Source: Lederbergia graminis
GTDB taxonomy: Bacteria; Bacillota; Bacilli; Bacillales; Bacillaceae_C
Length of the DNA: 64,000 nucleotides
Assembly: GCF_042655485.1 (NCBI RefSeq)
Contig: NZ_JBHSMC010000015.1
Span: 44,558 to 108,557 of the forward strand
Direction of reading: 5' to 3'
Shown here in pieces: positions 41,254 through 50,920 of the stretch (the stretch's first letter is position 1; every line of letters begins with the position of its first letter). The notes under the pieces were generated by a model, which worked only from the letters and a program-made list of their open reading frames with translations, did no database searches and had not been told where the DNA came from. The translations under genes were made by a program, and so were the position numbers.

Positions 41254-42876
41254 TTAATTTGTTAGTGCTCGTCTATCTTGACTACTCCATAACTTATTAA
41301 ATTCTTGCTTTGTAATTCTTACATTTTTCTCTCCTGTCCAGCAGTCGTTGTAATAATAATAGGCATTATCGAATCCTGTAAGTACTAGAGCATGTACCTT
41401 AAACCCGTGTATTGGTGAACCCCAAATTACAACAGGTTTATTACTTAATAATTGTCTTTCTAGATTTGAATTACTTACATTAGTTAAATTGGTTGCACTT
41501 CCTGCATATTTTTGAACTAGTCCCATTAAAGCTGTAGGATAAATAGTCCAACCATTCTTTTTATATGGATCCCCAACATATCCTAAATTAGGATTCCATG
41601 GATGTTTTGGCTTTTCATTCGCTAGTGTAATTTTATCTACATCAAGTCCCAAATACTGTAACATCATTGTTACAGCGGTAATTTCGCACCCAGTAGGTAA
41701 TTCAGGTAGTTGACTAATAATAGGAACGTTTAATGTAATACCTGTAATCTTAGATCCGTGTTGCCCATATTTAGTATTTAGTACATATGTATATGATGCT
41801 AGTAAGCGTTGTGTTTTTGTTTCTCTTTTATAAGCATTATTTATATAACTATCAGAATTTAAATTAAACATGAACTTTATGTATTTTCCATGAGACCCAT
41901 AAATGGTTCCTGGATAATATTCGTATCTACTAACAATTTTCTTAGTTTCATTTTCCTTTTTATGAGCATTAATAACATTACCTGATGAATTAATATTAAA
42001 AGTAAATTTGATATGATTACCATGAGTTCCATAGACCGTATTAGGGTAGTATTCATATCTAGTTACAATTTTCCTCGTTTTATTCTCCTTCTTGTATGCA
42101 CTTTCAACATAACCATCGGGACTTATATTAAAAGTAAACTTAATGTTACTCCCGTGAGAACCATATTCTGTATTAGGATAGTATTCATATCTTGTTATAA
42201 TTCTCTTCGTTTCATTCTCCTTCTTGTATGCGTTTACTACATGACCTGATGGACTAGGGATAAATGTAAATTTAATATGATTACCATGTGCGCCGTATTT
42301 TGTATTAGGATAATACTCATATCTCGACAACACTCTTTGACTTTGTGCTTCTAATTTCATAGCACCTGTTATGTATTCGTCTTCAATATTAAAAACATAT
42401 TGTATATATTGCTCATGAGTCCCGTATGTTGTAGAAGGATAATACTCATATTTCTTAATCACTTCTTGATTAGAATTTAATTCAGTAGCGTCTTCTATAT
42501 AACCTTGGCTGTTAATATTGTAAATAAACTTGACACTATTATCTACGTTTTCAATGGTTGTTCCCGGAAGATACTCCATAATCTTTATTAGATTATTACT
42601 AGAAAATACTTCAGTATAAGTTAATCCTCCTTGTTCATCGAAATAGTGTATTTTATTCACTGTATCCTCGATAGGCAATTCGGGCTGATCATAGGATGGA
42701 GGAACTTCATCATTAGGATCTTCATCATTAGAAACTTCTGATTGGAACTTATCATCCGTTCCTTTGTCAATAAATTTACTAGCACCCACCGCATTTCCAT
42801 TGGCTTGAATTGTAGGCACAAAAGAAGTGGTAACCACCAATAAACAAGCTAGCATAATTAATATTCTTTTCTTCAT
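41254..42876 (-). CDS. Secreted repeat protein with C39-like peptidase domain
   Basis: This 540-residue protein has a signal peptide (RILIMLACLLVVTTSFVPTIQA), an acidic linker, then about seven copies of a ~36-residue repeat (about 100-370) with the pattern RYEYYPNTxYGxHGxxIKF followed by a KKENxTKKI-type segment. The C-terminal domain (about 375-540) is of the C39-like family: LPTGCEITAVTMMLQYLG with the catalytic Cys, KVHALVLTGFD with the His, and YYYNDCWTGEK with the Asp/Asn, plus PVVIWGSPIHG. The repeats probably bind the wall polymer while the protease-like domain processes a surface peptide; this is inference. It is transcribed alone. Confidence 0.87.
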   Translation of the reverse strand: MKKRILIMLACLLVVTTSFVPTIQANGNAVGASKFIDKGTDDKFQSEVSNDEDPNDEVPPSYDQPELPIEDTVNKIHYFDEQGGLTYTEVFSSNNLIKIMEYLPGTTIENVDNSVKFIYNINSQGYIEDATELNSNQEVIKKYEYYPSTTYGTHEQYIQYVFNIEDEYITGAMKLEAQSQRVLSRYEYYPNTKYGAHGNHIKFTFIPSPSGHVVNAYKKENETKRIITRYEYYPNTEYGSHGSNIKFTFNISPDGYVESAYKKENKTRKIVTRYEYYPNTVYGTHGNHIKFTFNINSSGNVINAHKKENETKKIVSRYEYYPGTIYGSHGKYIKFMFNLNSDSYINNAYKRETKTQRLLASYTYVLNTKYGQHGSKITGITLNVPIISQLPELPTGCEITAVTMMLQYLGLDVDKITLANEKPKHPWNPNLGYVGDPYKKNGWTIYPTALMGLVQKYAGSATNLTNVSNSNLERQLLSNKPVVIWGSPIHGFKVHALVLTGFDNAYYYYNDCWTGEKNVRITKQEFNKLWSSQDRRALTN

Positions 42877-43317
42877 TTCTTCCCCTCCTTTTTTGAATTT
42901 TTATATTTACCACACTACTAATATACTATAATAAGACACTTATTTCAGGAAGAAGTAGTTCTTTTTTCATATAATTGGTATTACTAATAAGTATTTTAGA
43001 ATTAAAAATGGTGTATTGACAAATTATACTGAATGATTGTTAGAAGGAATTACTAATATCTAAAATTAAACTAGTTAAATATATATAGACTGGAAACCAA
43101 TACTATCGTCGGTTTTCAGTCTATTTTTAATAACATAAAATTAAAATATATTGCTAATTTGGCAATGTCACTCTTAAGTATTTACCTTTTAGTTTGCACT
43201 GCACATGTTCAAATATTGTCGTAAACCTATTCTTAACTGAGTTTCTTATATTTTTTAGCATATGGTGGAAAGATACTTTTAATATCTGTCAGAAAATATT
43301 ATATATGGAGGTTTTCC
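42877..43317. other. Divergent intergenic region with hairpin
   Basis: This 440-base AT-rich gap separates the divergent C39-like gene and the acyltransferase gene. A hairpin at 43086-43123 (TAGACTGGAAACC with GGTTTTCAGTCTA) followed by TTTTT looks like a plus-strand terminator, but no plus-strand gene precedes it; it may be a leader attenuator for the acyltransferase gene. No open reading frame with a binding site is seen. Confidence 0.5.
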
Positions 43318-44415
43318 ATGTCGACGAATGGGACCCAAAAAGTTAGAAAGTCCAATTTCGAATTACTGAGAATCATTTCCATGTTAATGATTGTAGTATT
43401 GCATACAGGTACACATGGGTTATCGAAGTATGTAGACGTAGAAACTCTAGGAACTTATAATGAATTCTTTTATTACTTCATTCGATCTTTAGCTATTATT
43501 GCAGTAAATGTATATGTGTTCATCAGTGGATATTTTTTAGTAAAATCAAAGTTCAAATGGAGAAGGTTACTTCTTTTATTTTTAGAGACAAGTTTTATCT
43601 CTTCCATCATCTACTTAGGTACAGTTTGGTTTGAATTTGAAACTTTTACATTTGAAAACTTTATTAAATCTTTATTCTCGATCTATTTTCGACAATATTG
43701 GTTTGTAACTGTATATTTTGTCTTATATTTAATTTCACCATTTTTAAATTTACTGATTGAAAATTTGAGTAAGAGAGACCACAGAAACTTATTAATAATA
43801 CTATTTGTTATTTCTGCTGTTTGGCAATTTTTCTTTTCTAATAACTTTTTAGCGATCATGTCGGGCTATAGTATTGTATATTTTATTTTTCTTTACATTC
43901 TTGCAGCATATATTAGATTTTACGATTTTATCTTTAAGGATTTTAAAAAGAATATATACTTAATTTCATTTGTTTTATTAGCCTTGCTTAATAGTTTCTT
44001 GTTTCTGCAACTGGGAAAAAGTAACGTAATGGATTTTATTAATGAAATACACTTTCTACAAATTCAAAAAACCGATTTATTCGACTATAATTCACCAATT
44101 GTTTTAGCTATGTCTTATTGCCTGTTTCTTTACTTTAAACATCTGAACATTACATCAAGAATTATCAACTTTTCAGCTACATACGTTTTCGGAGTTTATT
44201 TAATTCATGAACAACCTAGTATGAGGCAGGTATTATGGGAAAAGCTCGGAATTATAGAAAATGTTATTTCAACAAAAACCAATTATATATTAGTAAAGTA
44301 TTTAACCGTTAGCATTGTTGTATTTCTTGCATGTTGGCTAGCTTCCCTTGTCCTAAGCTCTATATACTACTATCTTACAAGGATTCTCTCTAAACCGAAA
44401 GTTAGCAACAGCTGA
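43318..44415 (+). CDS. Acyltransferase 3 family membrane O-acyltransferase
   Basis: This 365-residue protein has ten or so membrane helices and the OafA/WecH-type acyltransferase-3 start (SNFELLRIISMLMIVVLHT, with the conserved Arg and His). Other family features are FISGYFLVKSKFKWRRLLLLF, YWFVTVYFVLYLISPFLN and YVFGVYLIHEQPSMRQVLW. It should move an acetyl or succinyl group from a cytoplasmic donor onto a surface polysaccharide or teichoic residue. The ATG at 43318 has GGAGG nine bases upstream. Confidence 0.88.
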   Translation: MSTNGTQKVRKSNFELLRIISMLMIVVLHTGTHGLSKYVDVETLGTYNEFFYYFIRSLAIIAVNVYVFISGYFLVKSKFKWRRLLLLFLETSFISSIIYLGTVWFEFETFTFENFIKSLFSIYFRQYWFVTVYFVLYLISPFLNLLIENLSKRDHRNLLIILFVISAVWQFFFSNNFLAIMSGYSIVYFIFLYILAAYIRFYDFIFKDFKKNIYLISFVLLALLNSFLFLQLGKSNVMDFINEIHFLQIQKTDLFDYNSPIVLAMSYCLFLYFKHLNITSRIINFSATYVFGVYLIHEQPSMRQVLWEKLGIIENVISTKTNYILVKYLTVSIVVFLACWLASLVLSSIYYYLTRILSKPKVSNS

Positions 44416-44465
44416 CACATACACTACAAATAAAAAATTTGAAACTGAAAGAATGTAGAATGGAT

Positions 44466-44515
44466 AAAAGCCAAACTATTCATTGATTTAATATCAAGAT
44501 AGTTTGGCTTTTTTC
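44466..44515 (+). terminator. Intrinsic terminator after the acyltransferase gene
   Basis: AAAAGCCAAACTAT and ATAGTTTGGCTTTT form a 14-pair stem around a ~19-base loop, ending in a T run. A similar loop sequence (ATATCAAGATAGTT) recurs in the hairpin at 48889. Confidence 0.9.
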
Positions 44516-44640
44516 TATAGATATATGGGAAAAGCGCTTCCTGTGTAGTGTCTTTAACATGCTGTTCTCACAGGAGGCACTATTTAAAATACAAATAAAA
44601 TTTATTTTAGCAGTCATAATTAACAGGATTTAAACATTAC

Positions 44641-44765
44641 CAGCGAAGGAAGTACACGGAGACTCCTGCGGGATGTACGGTAGCCGGGAGACCCCACAGG
44701 CGCGATTGGCGCCGAGGAGTCTTCCGAACCGCCCGCGGAAAGCGTAGTGTATTTCCGTAGCGGTA
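44641..44765. repeat. GC-rich 125-bp Bacillaceae intergenic repeat, copy 1
   Basis: It begins near GAAGGAAGTACACGGAGACT and ends GTGTATTTCCGTAGCG, with internal CTCCTGCGGGA and GACCCCACAGGCGC blocks. It is far GC-richer than its surroundings and highly foldable. It is 3' to the acyltransferase terminator. Repeats of this kind (CTCCTGCGGG...CCCCGCAGGCGC) are widespread in Bacillaceae; the role is unknown. Copy 2 is at 48960. Confidence 0.85.
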
Positions 44766-44816
44766 TAGTAAACTTACATTGTATGGATAAAAAGTTTTGT
44801 CCCGGTTTTTATAAAT

Positions 44817-45830
44817 TTAGTTGTAGCCTTCTGGATTTTTAGACTGCCAATTCCATGCGTCTTTACACATTTCATTGAGGTCTTTTTCCGCTTGCCAACC
44901 TAGTTCTTCCTTCGCTTTTGTAACTTCTGCATAGCAAACAGCTAAGTCCCCTGGTCTTCTATCGACAATCTCATAAGGAACTTTCTTATTTGTTGCTTTT
45001 TCAAATGCAGCAACCATTTCTAATACACTATATCCATTACCAGTACCCATATTATACGTCCTGACACCTGGTGCTTCATTATTATCCAGCGCTTTTACAT
45101 GGCCTTTTGCAAGATCGACAACATGGATATAATCCCTTACACCGGTACCATCCTTCGTATCATAATCTGCACCGAAAATTCTTAGTTTCTCCAGTTTTCC
45201 TGTAGCAACATTCGTAATATACGGCATTAAATTGTTAGGAATTCCATTCGGACTTTCACCTATTAAGCCACTCTCATGTGCACCTACTGGGTTAAAATAG
45301 CGTAGTAATGTAATCTTCCATTCCGCATCAGATTGATAAACATCGCGCAGTATTTCCTCAATAAATAATTTTGTCCGTCCATACGGGTTAATGGCTCCTA
45401 ATTTACCTTCTTCATTCACAGGCATCGTGTTACTCATATCGTAAACAGTTGCAGAAGAACTAAACACAATGTTTTTCACATTAAACTCAGCCATTACTTC
45501 ACATAAGTTAATCGTGGACATTAGATTATTTTTATAATATTGCAAAGGAATCTGAGTGGATTCTCCGACAGCTTTTAATGCAGCAAAGTGAATTACTCCA
45601 GAAAAGTCATGACCCTTAAATATTTCGTATATAGCTTCTTTATTCGTTAAATCTACTTCATATGTAGGTGGCTGATATCCGATAATTTCTTCTAGTCGAT
45701 TTAATACTTTTTTATTGCTATTGATAAAGTTATCTACGATGACTACTTCATATCCTGCATTATGAAGTTCGACAATCGTGTGAGACCCTATATATCCTGC
45801 ACCACCGGTTACTAAAATTTTTTTTGTCAT
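44817..45830 (-). CDS. galE: UDP-glucose 4-epimerase, copy 2
   Basis: This 337-residue paralogue of the galE at 28854 has the same motifs: GGAGYIGSHT, SSSATVYDMSN (Ser block, with YDMSN where copy 1 has YGTPD), NPYGRTK and the end block EELGWQAEKDLNEMCKDAWNWQ. Copies with slightly different active-site loops often prefer UDP-Glc or UDP-GlcNAc. It has its own promoter, with TATAGT at extended -10. The start ATG follows AGGAG (TTAGGAGTAGAAGTGTATG). Confidence 0.93.
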   Translation of the reverse strand: MTKKILVTGGAGYIGSHTIVELHNAGYEVVIVDNFINSNKKVLNRLEEIIGYQPPTYEVDLTNKEAIYEIFKGHDFSGVIHFAALKAVGESTQIPLQYYKNNLMSTINLCEVMAEFNVKNIVFSSSATVYDMSNTMPVNEEGKLGAINPYGRTKLFIEEILRDVYQSDAEWKITLLRYFNPVGAHESGLIGESPNGIPNNLMPYITNVATGKLEKLRIFGADYDTKDGTGVRDYIHVVDLAKGHVKALDNNEAPGVRTYNMGTGNGYSVLEMVAAFEKATNKKVPYEIVDRRPGDLAVCYAEVTKAKEELGWQAEKDLNEMCKDAWNWQSKNPEGYN

Positions 45831-45881
45831 ACACTTCTACTCCTAATAAATGTATTATTTGTCGACTTACTTTCACTTCAT

Positions 45882-45910
45882 ACTATAACAGACCTGTGGA
45901 AAATCACCAA
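45882..45910 (-). promoter_or_regulatory. Promoter of galE copy 2
   Basis: On the minus strand TTGGTG, 17 bases, then TATAGT preceded by TGT (extended -10). It lies about 50 bases before the galE start codon. Confidence 0.5.
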
Positions 45911-45923
45911 AAATTTTCTATAT

Positions 45924-45967
45924 ATAAAAAAAGCTTGATCCACATTTTCACCTTGTGAATCAAGCTC
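45924..45967 (-). terminator. Intrinsic terminator of the autolysin gene
   Basis: AGCTTGAT and ATCAAGCT, extended by CACA/TGTG pairs, form the stem; TTTTTTT follows on the minus strand. It lies about 13 bases after the stop codon at 45979. Confidence 0.9.
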
Positions 45968-45978
45968 TTACTCTATTA

Positions 45979-48594
45979 TTATTTGTATTTAGGAATCTCA
46001 AAACGCAATACTGCATTAGGTAGACTTTCATATACCTCTTTAATCTTAGGTAATTGTTTCTGTACCCAACCGATATCTGTTGCATATTGATGAGTTCCTG
46101 GAGCACTTGGATTCCACTTCATTTTATATAATGTATTTTGCTTATAAGTGGAATGATTAACATAGTTTAAAGATATCCATTCTGCACCACCGATAATAGC
46201 CTTGGCTGGAGATGTCCATCCAGCTTGGTAAGCCTTCGTAGCTCCTCCACTTACAGCACTATTATCGTACGCAGCAATTCCAAACATATTGTACACTTTC
46301 TTAATATCTGTAAGGCTACTTCTATTGCTAGATGTAACTAATACAAGTGTACCATTTTTATTTTTACCAACTTCCACACCTGTCGCAAGTTCTGATCTAC
46401 CATTTCCTGTTTCCAACAGTGTGTGCGCTACTAAATAAGCTTCATTAATGTTAAAAGACTTACTTGCTTCAATAAAGCTCTTCTCTGTACCACTGAGTGT
46501 ACCTTTTCCTTGTAAAATACCTTTTAACTCTGCCTCCGTTACACCTGCTCTACCAGATAAAACTAAGTGTTGGAATTGATCTAGGTTATTCGGATTGAGT
46601 AGGTACTCAACATCTGCACGTTTCGCATTTCTCCAAGTCCCAAAGCTAATTTCATGCCACTCGGAGCCTTCTTTGACGATATTAACAGTTGTACCTGCGT
46701 TTACCGTTGCATACACATGACTCGTGTCAGAAGCTGATTCTCTAATATTAACTCTAGTTGTTGTTTTCGCAACTTTTGCATTTGGGTTTGCTAATGATGT
46801 ATGAACATAGAGTGTTTGATTATTATATTTAATTTTATACCAATCAGTTGTACCCTCGTGCAAGTCACCTTTTACTTTTTCTAAAATAGTAACTTTAGTT
46901 CCTAATCCTACTTGATCTGCTACATTATCACCAAAAACTGGTGCTGTTCGCAGGTTTACAGGACTACCAGTAATCGCACCTGTTTCTTCAATTTCTACAT
47001 ACGCTGCAGAAATAAATGCATTTTTATTACGGAATTCATCCGTTTGTGGTGGAGGGTTTGCACCCATTTGCTTATTTAAAGCTTCTTGGAATGTCATATT
47101 ATACGTAGTATATCTACTATCTGTTTCATTAACATTTCCTGCTTGTACCCATACTAAGCGACCATCAATATAACCTCGGTACCAAACGTAGTTTCCTACT
47201 CGTTCCGTTAAATTAATATTGAATTCTTGGTATTGGTACGGCATTAAATCCCAATATACAACATCCTTCGTTGCTCCCCAAGCATCTGTATATGCCCAGC
47301 CTGTCCCTTTTAGATAGTACGTCTTCTTCTGACTATCTAGTGTTACATGGTTTTGAGCCCACATATCAACTGCTTGCACCCAACCAATTACGCCACTTCT
47401 AGGGCCAGTACTGATTTGATAATAAAGTTTCCCATCAATTTCAGCTTGTTTTTTAATATAGAACACTTTATTTGTATGAGTGTCCCCTGCTGTAATGAAC
47501 TTAGAAGTATTATTTACTTCTTCATAAATTTTCGCATCGGCACTTTCAATTCTACCTAGCATACTTGTTGAACTTATTTTAAATGGTGGTTCAGCAGTTG
47601 CATTATAAGATTGTATCCACAGTAGTTGTCCATTAATATAACCGCGATACCAAGTATAATCTCCTACTTTTTCGGTTAAATTAACGATAAATTCTTGGTT
47701 TTTAAATGGCGTTAAATCTTTATACACAACATCTTTGCCTGCGCCCCATGCGTCTGTATAAGCCCAACCTGTTCCTTTAAGGTAAAGGAGCTTTTGTTTA
47801 TTATCTACACCAACATGAGTTTGTGCCCACATATCATTGGCTTTAACCCAGCCAACTACTCCACTTCTTGGATGTGTGCTAATTCGATAATAGAGCTGTC
47901 CGTTATACTGAACTTGTTGTTTAATATAATAGATCTTATCTGTATATGTGGAACCCGCTGTTTTACTGTTTGCTGTACTATTATAGCTTTCGTAAATTTG
48001 GGCATTCACATTTTGAATTCTTCCTAGTTTACTAGTAGAATTCACTTTACCTGTTGGTTGATTAAGAACATTATAGGATTGTACCCAGACGGTCTTCCCA
48101 TCAATTGTTCCACGATACCAAATATAATTTCCTACTTTTTCAGTTAAATTAACTTTAAATTCCTGATCTTTATAAAGAGATAGGTTTCGATACACAACAT
48201 CTTTACTTGCTCCCCATGCATCCGTATAAGCCCATCCAGTTCCTTTTAAATAGAACGTCTTTTGCCTTTTATCTACACCAACATGGTTTTGCGCCCATAT
48301 ATCAGAAGCCTTTACCCAACCTATTACACCACTTCTTGCTTCAAGACTAATTCGGTAATAAAGTTCCCCATTCCAATTAGCTTGTTGCTTTATATATAGG
48401 ACTCTGTCGGTATATGTGGAGCCTGCTTTACTAGTAGATGCATTGTTGGACAACTCTGAAAAAATAGTGACATTGGCACCGTCTAGACGACCGAGCTTAC
48501 TAGTACTTTGCACGTCCGCAGCTAGAGATATTTGTGGGAGTGTTAAACCAATCATGAATAAAGCTAAAATAATTATCCCTAGTTTTTTCTTCAA
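45979..48594 (-). CDS. Secreted glucosaminidase autolysin with GW and SH3 repeats
   Basis: This 871-residue autolysin cuts the glycan strand of peptidoglycan. It has a signal peptide (LGIIILALFMIGLTLPQISLAA) and six GW/SH3_8-type modules in three pairs (about 30-520). Each odd module ends SGVIGWVKASDIWAQNHV-like and each even module carries KGTGWAYTDAWGASKDVVY. Two SH3b domains follow (VNLRTAPVFGDNVADQVG and VNIRESASDTSHVYATVNAG, about 555-690). The C-terminal glucosaminidase domain (about 700-865) has AYLVAHTLLETGNGRSELA with the catalytic Glu, and NMFGIAAYDNS. GW modules bind lipoteichoic or wall teichoic acid. The TTG start has GGAGG seven bases upstream. Confidence 0.93.
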   Translation of the reverse strand: MKKKLGIIILALFMIGLTLPQISLAADVQSTSKLGRLDGANVTIFSELSNNASTSKAGSTYTDRVLYIKQQANWNGELYYRISLEARSGVIGWVKASDIWAQNHVGVDKRQKTFYLKGTGWAYTDAWGASKDVVYRNLSLYKDQEFKVNLTEKVGNYIWYRGTIDGKTVWVQSYNVLNQPTGKVNSTSKLGRIQNVNAQIYESYNSTANSKTAGSTYTDKIYYIKQQVQYNGQLYYRISTHPRSGVVGWVKANDMWAQTHVGVDNKQKLLYLKGTGWAYTDAWGAGKDVVYKDLTPFKNQEFIVNLTEKVGDYTWYRGYINGQLLWIQSYNATAEPPFKISSTSMLGRIESADAKIYEEVNNTSKFITAGDTHTNKVFYIKKQAEIDGKLYYQISTGPRSGVIGWVQAVDMWAQNHVTLDSQKKTYYLKGTGWAYTDAWGATKDVVYWDLMPYQYQEFNINLTERVGNYVWYRGYIDGRLVWVQAGNVNETDSRYTTYNMTFQEALNKQMGANPPPQTDEFRNKNAFISAAYVEIEETGAITGSPVNLRTAPVFGDNVADQVGLGTKVTILEKVKGDLHEGTTDWYKIKYNNQTLYVHTSLANPNAKVAKTTTRVNIRESASDTSHVYATVNAGTTVNIVKEGSEWHEISFGTWRNAKRADVEYLLNPNNLDQFQHLVLSGRAGVTEAELKGILQGKGTLSGTEKSFIEASKSFNINEAYLVAHTLLETGNGRSELATGVEVGKNKNGTLVLVTSSNRSSLTDIKKVYNMFGIAAYDNSAVSGGATKAYQAGWTSPAKAIIGGAEWISLNYVNHSTYKQNTLYKMKWNPSAPGTHQYATDIGWVQKQLPKIKEVYESLPNAVLRFEIPKYK

Positions 48595-48959
48595 TTCTGA
48601 TCCTCCATGCTTAATAGTTTTCTGTCATCTTTTGTACATTGATAACTACCATATCTTTCTGTTTTGACAATTATCTATCATCCGCACGAAGTTTCTTCAC
48701 CTCTTTTCTATAATAGAATATAACCCCTATTCTACTAGACTATCAAAAAATCTACAGAGAAAATAGTCTCTATTTGTCATATCGTCAAGAAAGTTTTAAA
48801 AATTAATAGTTACAAACAAAAAATAATGAGCTATATAACATTTATTGACAAAATTGGCTGGGAAAAAGAAATATTGATAAAAGCCAAAGACCGAACTACA
48901 ACTTGAATATATCAAGATAGTTCGGTCATTTTCTATCATCTATAGGAATTTAAAGTTAT
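48595..48959. other. Autolysin upstream region
   Basis: This gap holds the autolysin promoter and leader (TTGATA about 17 bases from TTATAT near 48730 is possible but weak). A hairpin at 48889-48927 (GACCGAACTA with TAGTTCGGTC) is followed by ATTTTC and is a candidate terminator. No gene is seen. Confidence 0.4.
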
Positions 48960-49083
48960 CAGCGGAGGAAATACACGAAGACTCCTGCGGGAAGTACGGT
49001 AGCCGGGAGACCCCGCAGGCGCGGACAGCGACGAGGAGGCTTCCGAACCGCCCGCGGAAAGCGAAGTGTATTTCCGAAGCGTA
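48960..49083. repeat. GC-rich 125-bp Bacillaceae intergenic repeat, copy 2
   Basis: It is about 88 percent identical by eye to the copy at 44641. Its ends, GGAAATACAC and GTGTATTTCC, are perfectly inverted. It lies after a hairpin and before the tagH 3' end, so both copies occupy downstream positions. Confidence 0.85.
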
Positions 49084-49158
49084 TATAGCTACATCTAAAT
49101 CGTTCGGATTTATATCTAATTCAAATCGCTATGTCCCAGCCCTTTACAATGTATAAAA

Positions 49159-49962
49159 TTAATTTACTGCATTTGCAGTTTGATTTCGTTTAATCGCTTC
49201 TTCTTTATATGCATCTTTTTCAGCTTTAGACATTTTCTGCCACTGTTTTAAAAACTGTTCATATTTCGGTATAACCTCATCAACAGTCCCATAATCTCTA
49301 ACAGTCCCAAATTCTAACCAAAGAATCTTCTCGCAGAATTCCTTCATTTGACCAAGGGAATGGCTGACAAAAATCATTGTTTTACCTTTTTGTTTAAATT
49401 CCTTCATTTTCGCTAAACTCTTTTCAGCAAACGCTTTGTCACCAACAGATAATGCTTCATCAATAATTAATATGTCAGGATCCACATTAACTGAAATCGC
49501 AAATCCTAACCGAGATTTCATCCCACTTGAATATGATTTTACTGGCTGGTCAATAAATTTCCCAAGCTCAGAAAACTCTATGATTTCTGGTTCAAGTGCT
49601 TTTATCTCCTCTTTACTAAATCCAAGCATTAAACATTTCAATTCAATATTATCTCGACCAGTTAAGTCCCACTTCAACCCTGATGCAACTGCAATCAAGG
49701 CAGTTTGTCCGTTTACTTCCACTGTTCCTGCAGTTTCCGGTACAATTCCTGCAATGATGTTCGATAATGTGGATTTGCCTGAACCGTTAATTCCGATGAA
49801 TCCAACAATATCACCTTTTTCCGCTTCAAAATTAACATTTGTTAATGCGTAAAAGTCTTCACCATAGTTTTTAGGTGTGAGTAAGTCTAATAAACGTTCT
49901 TTTGTACCATTATATAGTTTATATTTCTTTGTAACGTTTTTTGCAATAATTGCCTTTTCCAT
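49159..49962 (-). CDS. tagH: Teichoic acid export ATPase
   Basis: TagH drives export of the lipid-linked teichoic acid chain. Walker A IGINGSGKSTLSN, the ABC signature KSYSSGMKSRLGF and Walker B ILIIDEALSVGDKAF are intact, and DLLTPKNYGEDFYAL near the N-terminus is typical of this family. At 267 residues it lacks the C-terminal extracellular extension seen in B. subtilis TagH, as in many short homologues (TarH). I use the ATG at 49962; a GTG at 49971 is also possible. It follows tagG by 15 bases. Confidence 0.94.
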   Translation of the reverse strand: MEKAIIAKNVTKKYKLYNGTKERLLDLLTPKNYGEDFYALTNVNFEAEKGDIVGFIGINGSGKSTLSNIIAGIVPETAGTVEVNGQTALIAVASGLKWDLTGRDNIELKCLMLGFSKEEIKALEPEIIEFSELGKFIDQPVKSYSSGMKSRLGFAISVNVDPDILIIDEALSVGDKAFAEKSLAKMKEFKQKGKTMIFVSHSLGQMKEFCEKILWLEFGTVRDYGTVDEVIPKYEQFLKQWQKMSKAEKDAYKEEAIKRNQTANAVN

Positions 49963-49977
49963 GATAATCACAGACCT

Positions 49978-50802
49978 TTATAAGTAATCGATAAAATGTC
50001 TTCTAAATTTCACATGTAAAATAGATCCAAATAAGAACAGAACAATAACTAATCCCCAGAAATATAGAGTATATTCCCAGTTCGTAATGAGGTACCATTC
50101 TGTACCAAATAGTGATGCTCGATATCCCTCAATTATATAAAATAGTGGATTTAACTTCATTGCTGCGTTTAATAACGGGTCCTCGAAGTATGCTGTAATC
50201 GGCCATAAAATTGGCGATAAATATAATAGCATCCTTAATGTTGCATTTAAGAACATGTGAACATCCCTTATTATTGTCGATAATGTAGATGTTATCAATG
50301 CAATCGAGAATAGTAAGGCAAACGTAGCAAAGATATAATAAAACAACTGTATATAATAAAAACTAATGAAATAACCAGCCAAATTGAAAATGACGATGGT
50401 AATACCTAGCATAAATAAATGAATATAAAACTGCGAGAAAATGACAAAGTTCGGAATTACACTCATTGGAAAGTTCATTTTGGCTAGCATACCAAGTCTA
50501 CTATAAATTGATTTGGAACCTTGGATGGTAGATTGATAAAAGAATATCCATAATATAAAGCCGGCCAAAAGCCAAAGTATGAATGGCACTTCTACATCTG
50601 GTGCTATTTCCACATCTGCCCTTTTTCGAATAGCACCGAATACAAACCAATATATAAGTATCTGAATAGTTGGGTTGATTACTTCCCAGGCCATCCCTAA
50701 ATAATTATTTCGGTTAGTACTTTTTAGTTCATATAAGGATAATCTTCTAATTAAATAAAAATGATTTATTTGTTCTTGTAAAACTTTAATAGCTGCTTTC
50801 AT
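49978..50802 (-). CDS. tagG: Teichoic acid export permease
   Basis: This 274-residue ABC-2 type permease has six membrane helices (IQILIYWFVFGAI, LWLLAGFILWIFFY, FYIHLFMLGITIVIFNLAG, FATFALLFSIALITSTL, MLLYLSPILWPITA and LYFWGLVIVLFLFGSIL). The N-terminal amphipathic region RRLSLYELKSTNRNNYLGMAWEVINP is characteristic of TagG/TarG. It forms the exporter with TagH and is read first in the tagG-tagH pair. Confidence 0.94.
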   Translation of the reverse strand: MKAAIKVLQEQINHFYLIRRLSLYELKSTNRNNYLGMAWEVINPTIQILIYWFVFGAIRKRADVEIAPDVEVPFILWLLAGFILWIFFYQSTIQGSKSIYSRLGMLAKMNFPMSVIPNFVIFSQFYIHLFMLGITIVIFNLAGYFISFYYIQLFYYIFATFALLFSIALITSTLSTIIRDVHMFLNATLRMLLYLSPILWPITAYFEDPLLNAAMKLNPLFYIIEGYRASLFGTEWYLITNWEYTLYFWGLVIVLFLFGSILHVKFRRHFIDYL

Positions 50803-50920
50803 ATATATGTCCTTTCAGGGCTATATAAACTCGATTCTCTTTCGCCGATAATCACATTAAATTATACAAGTACAGTATTCAAAATACAATAAAACTCCCG
50901 AGACCTCTTATAGACCCAAT

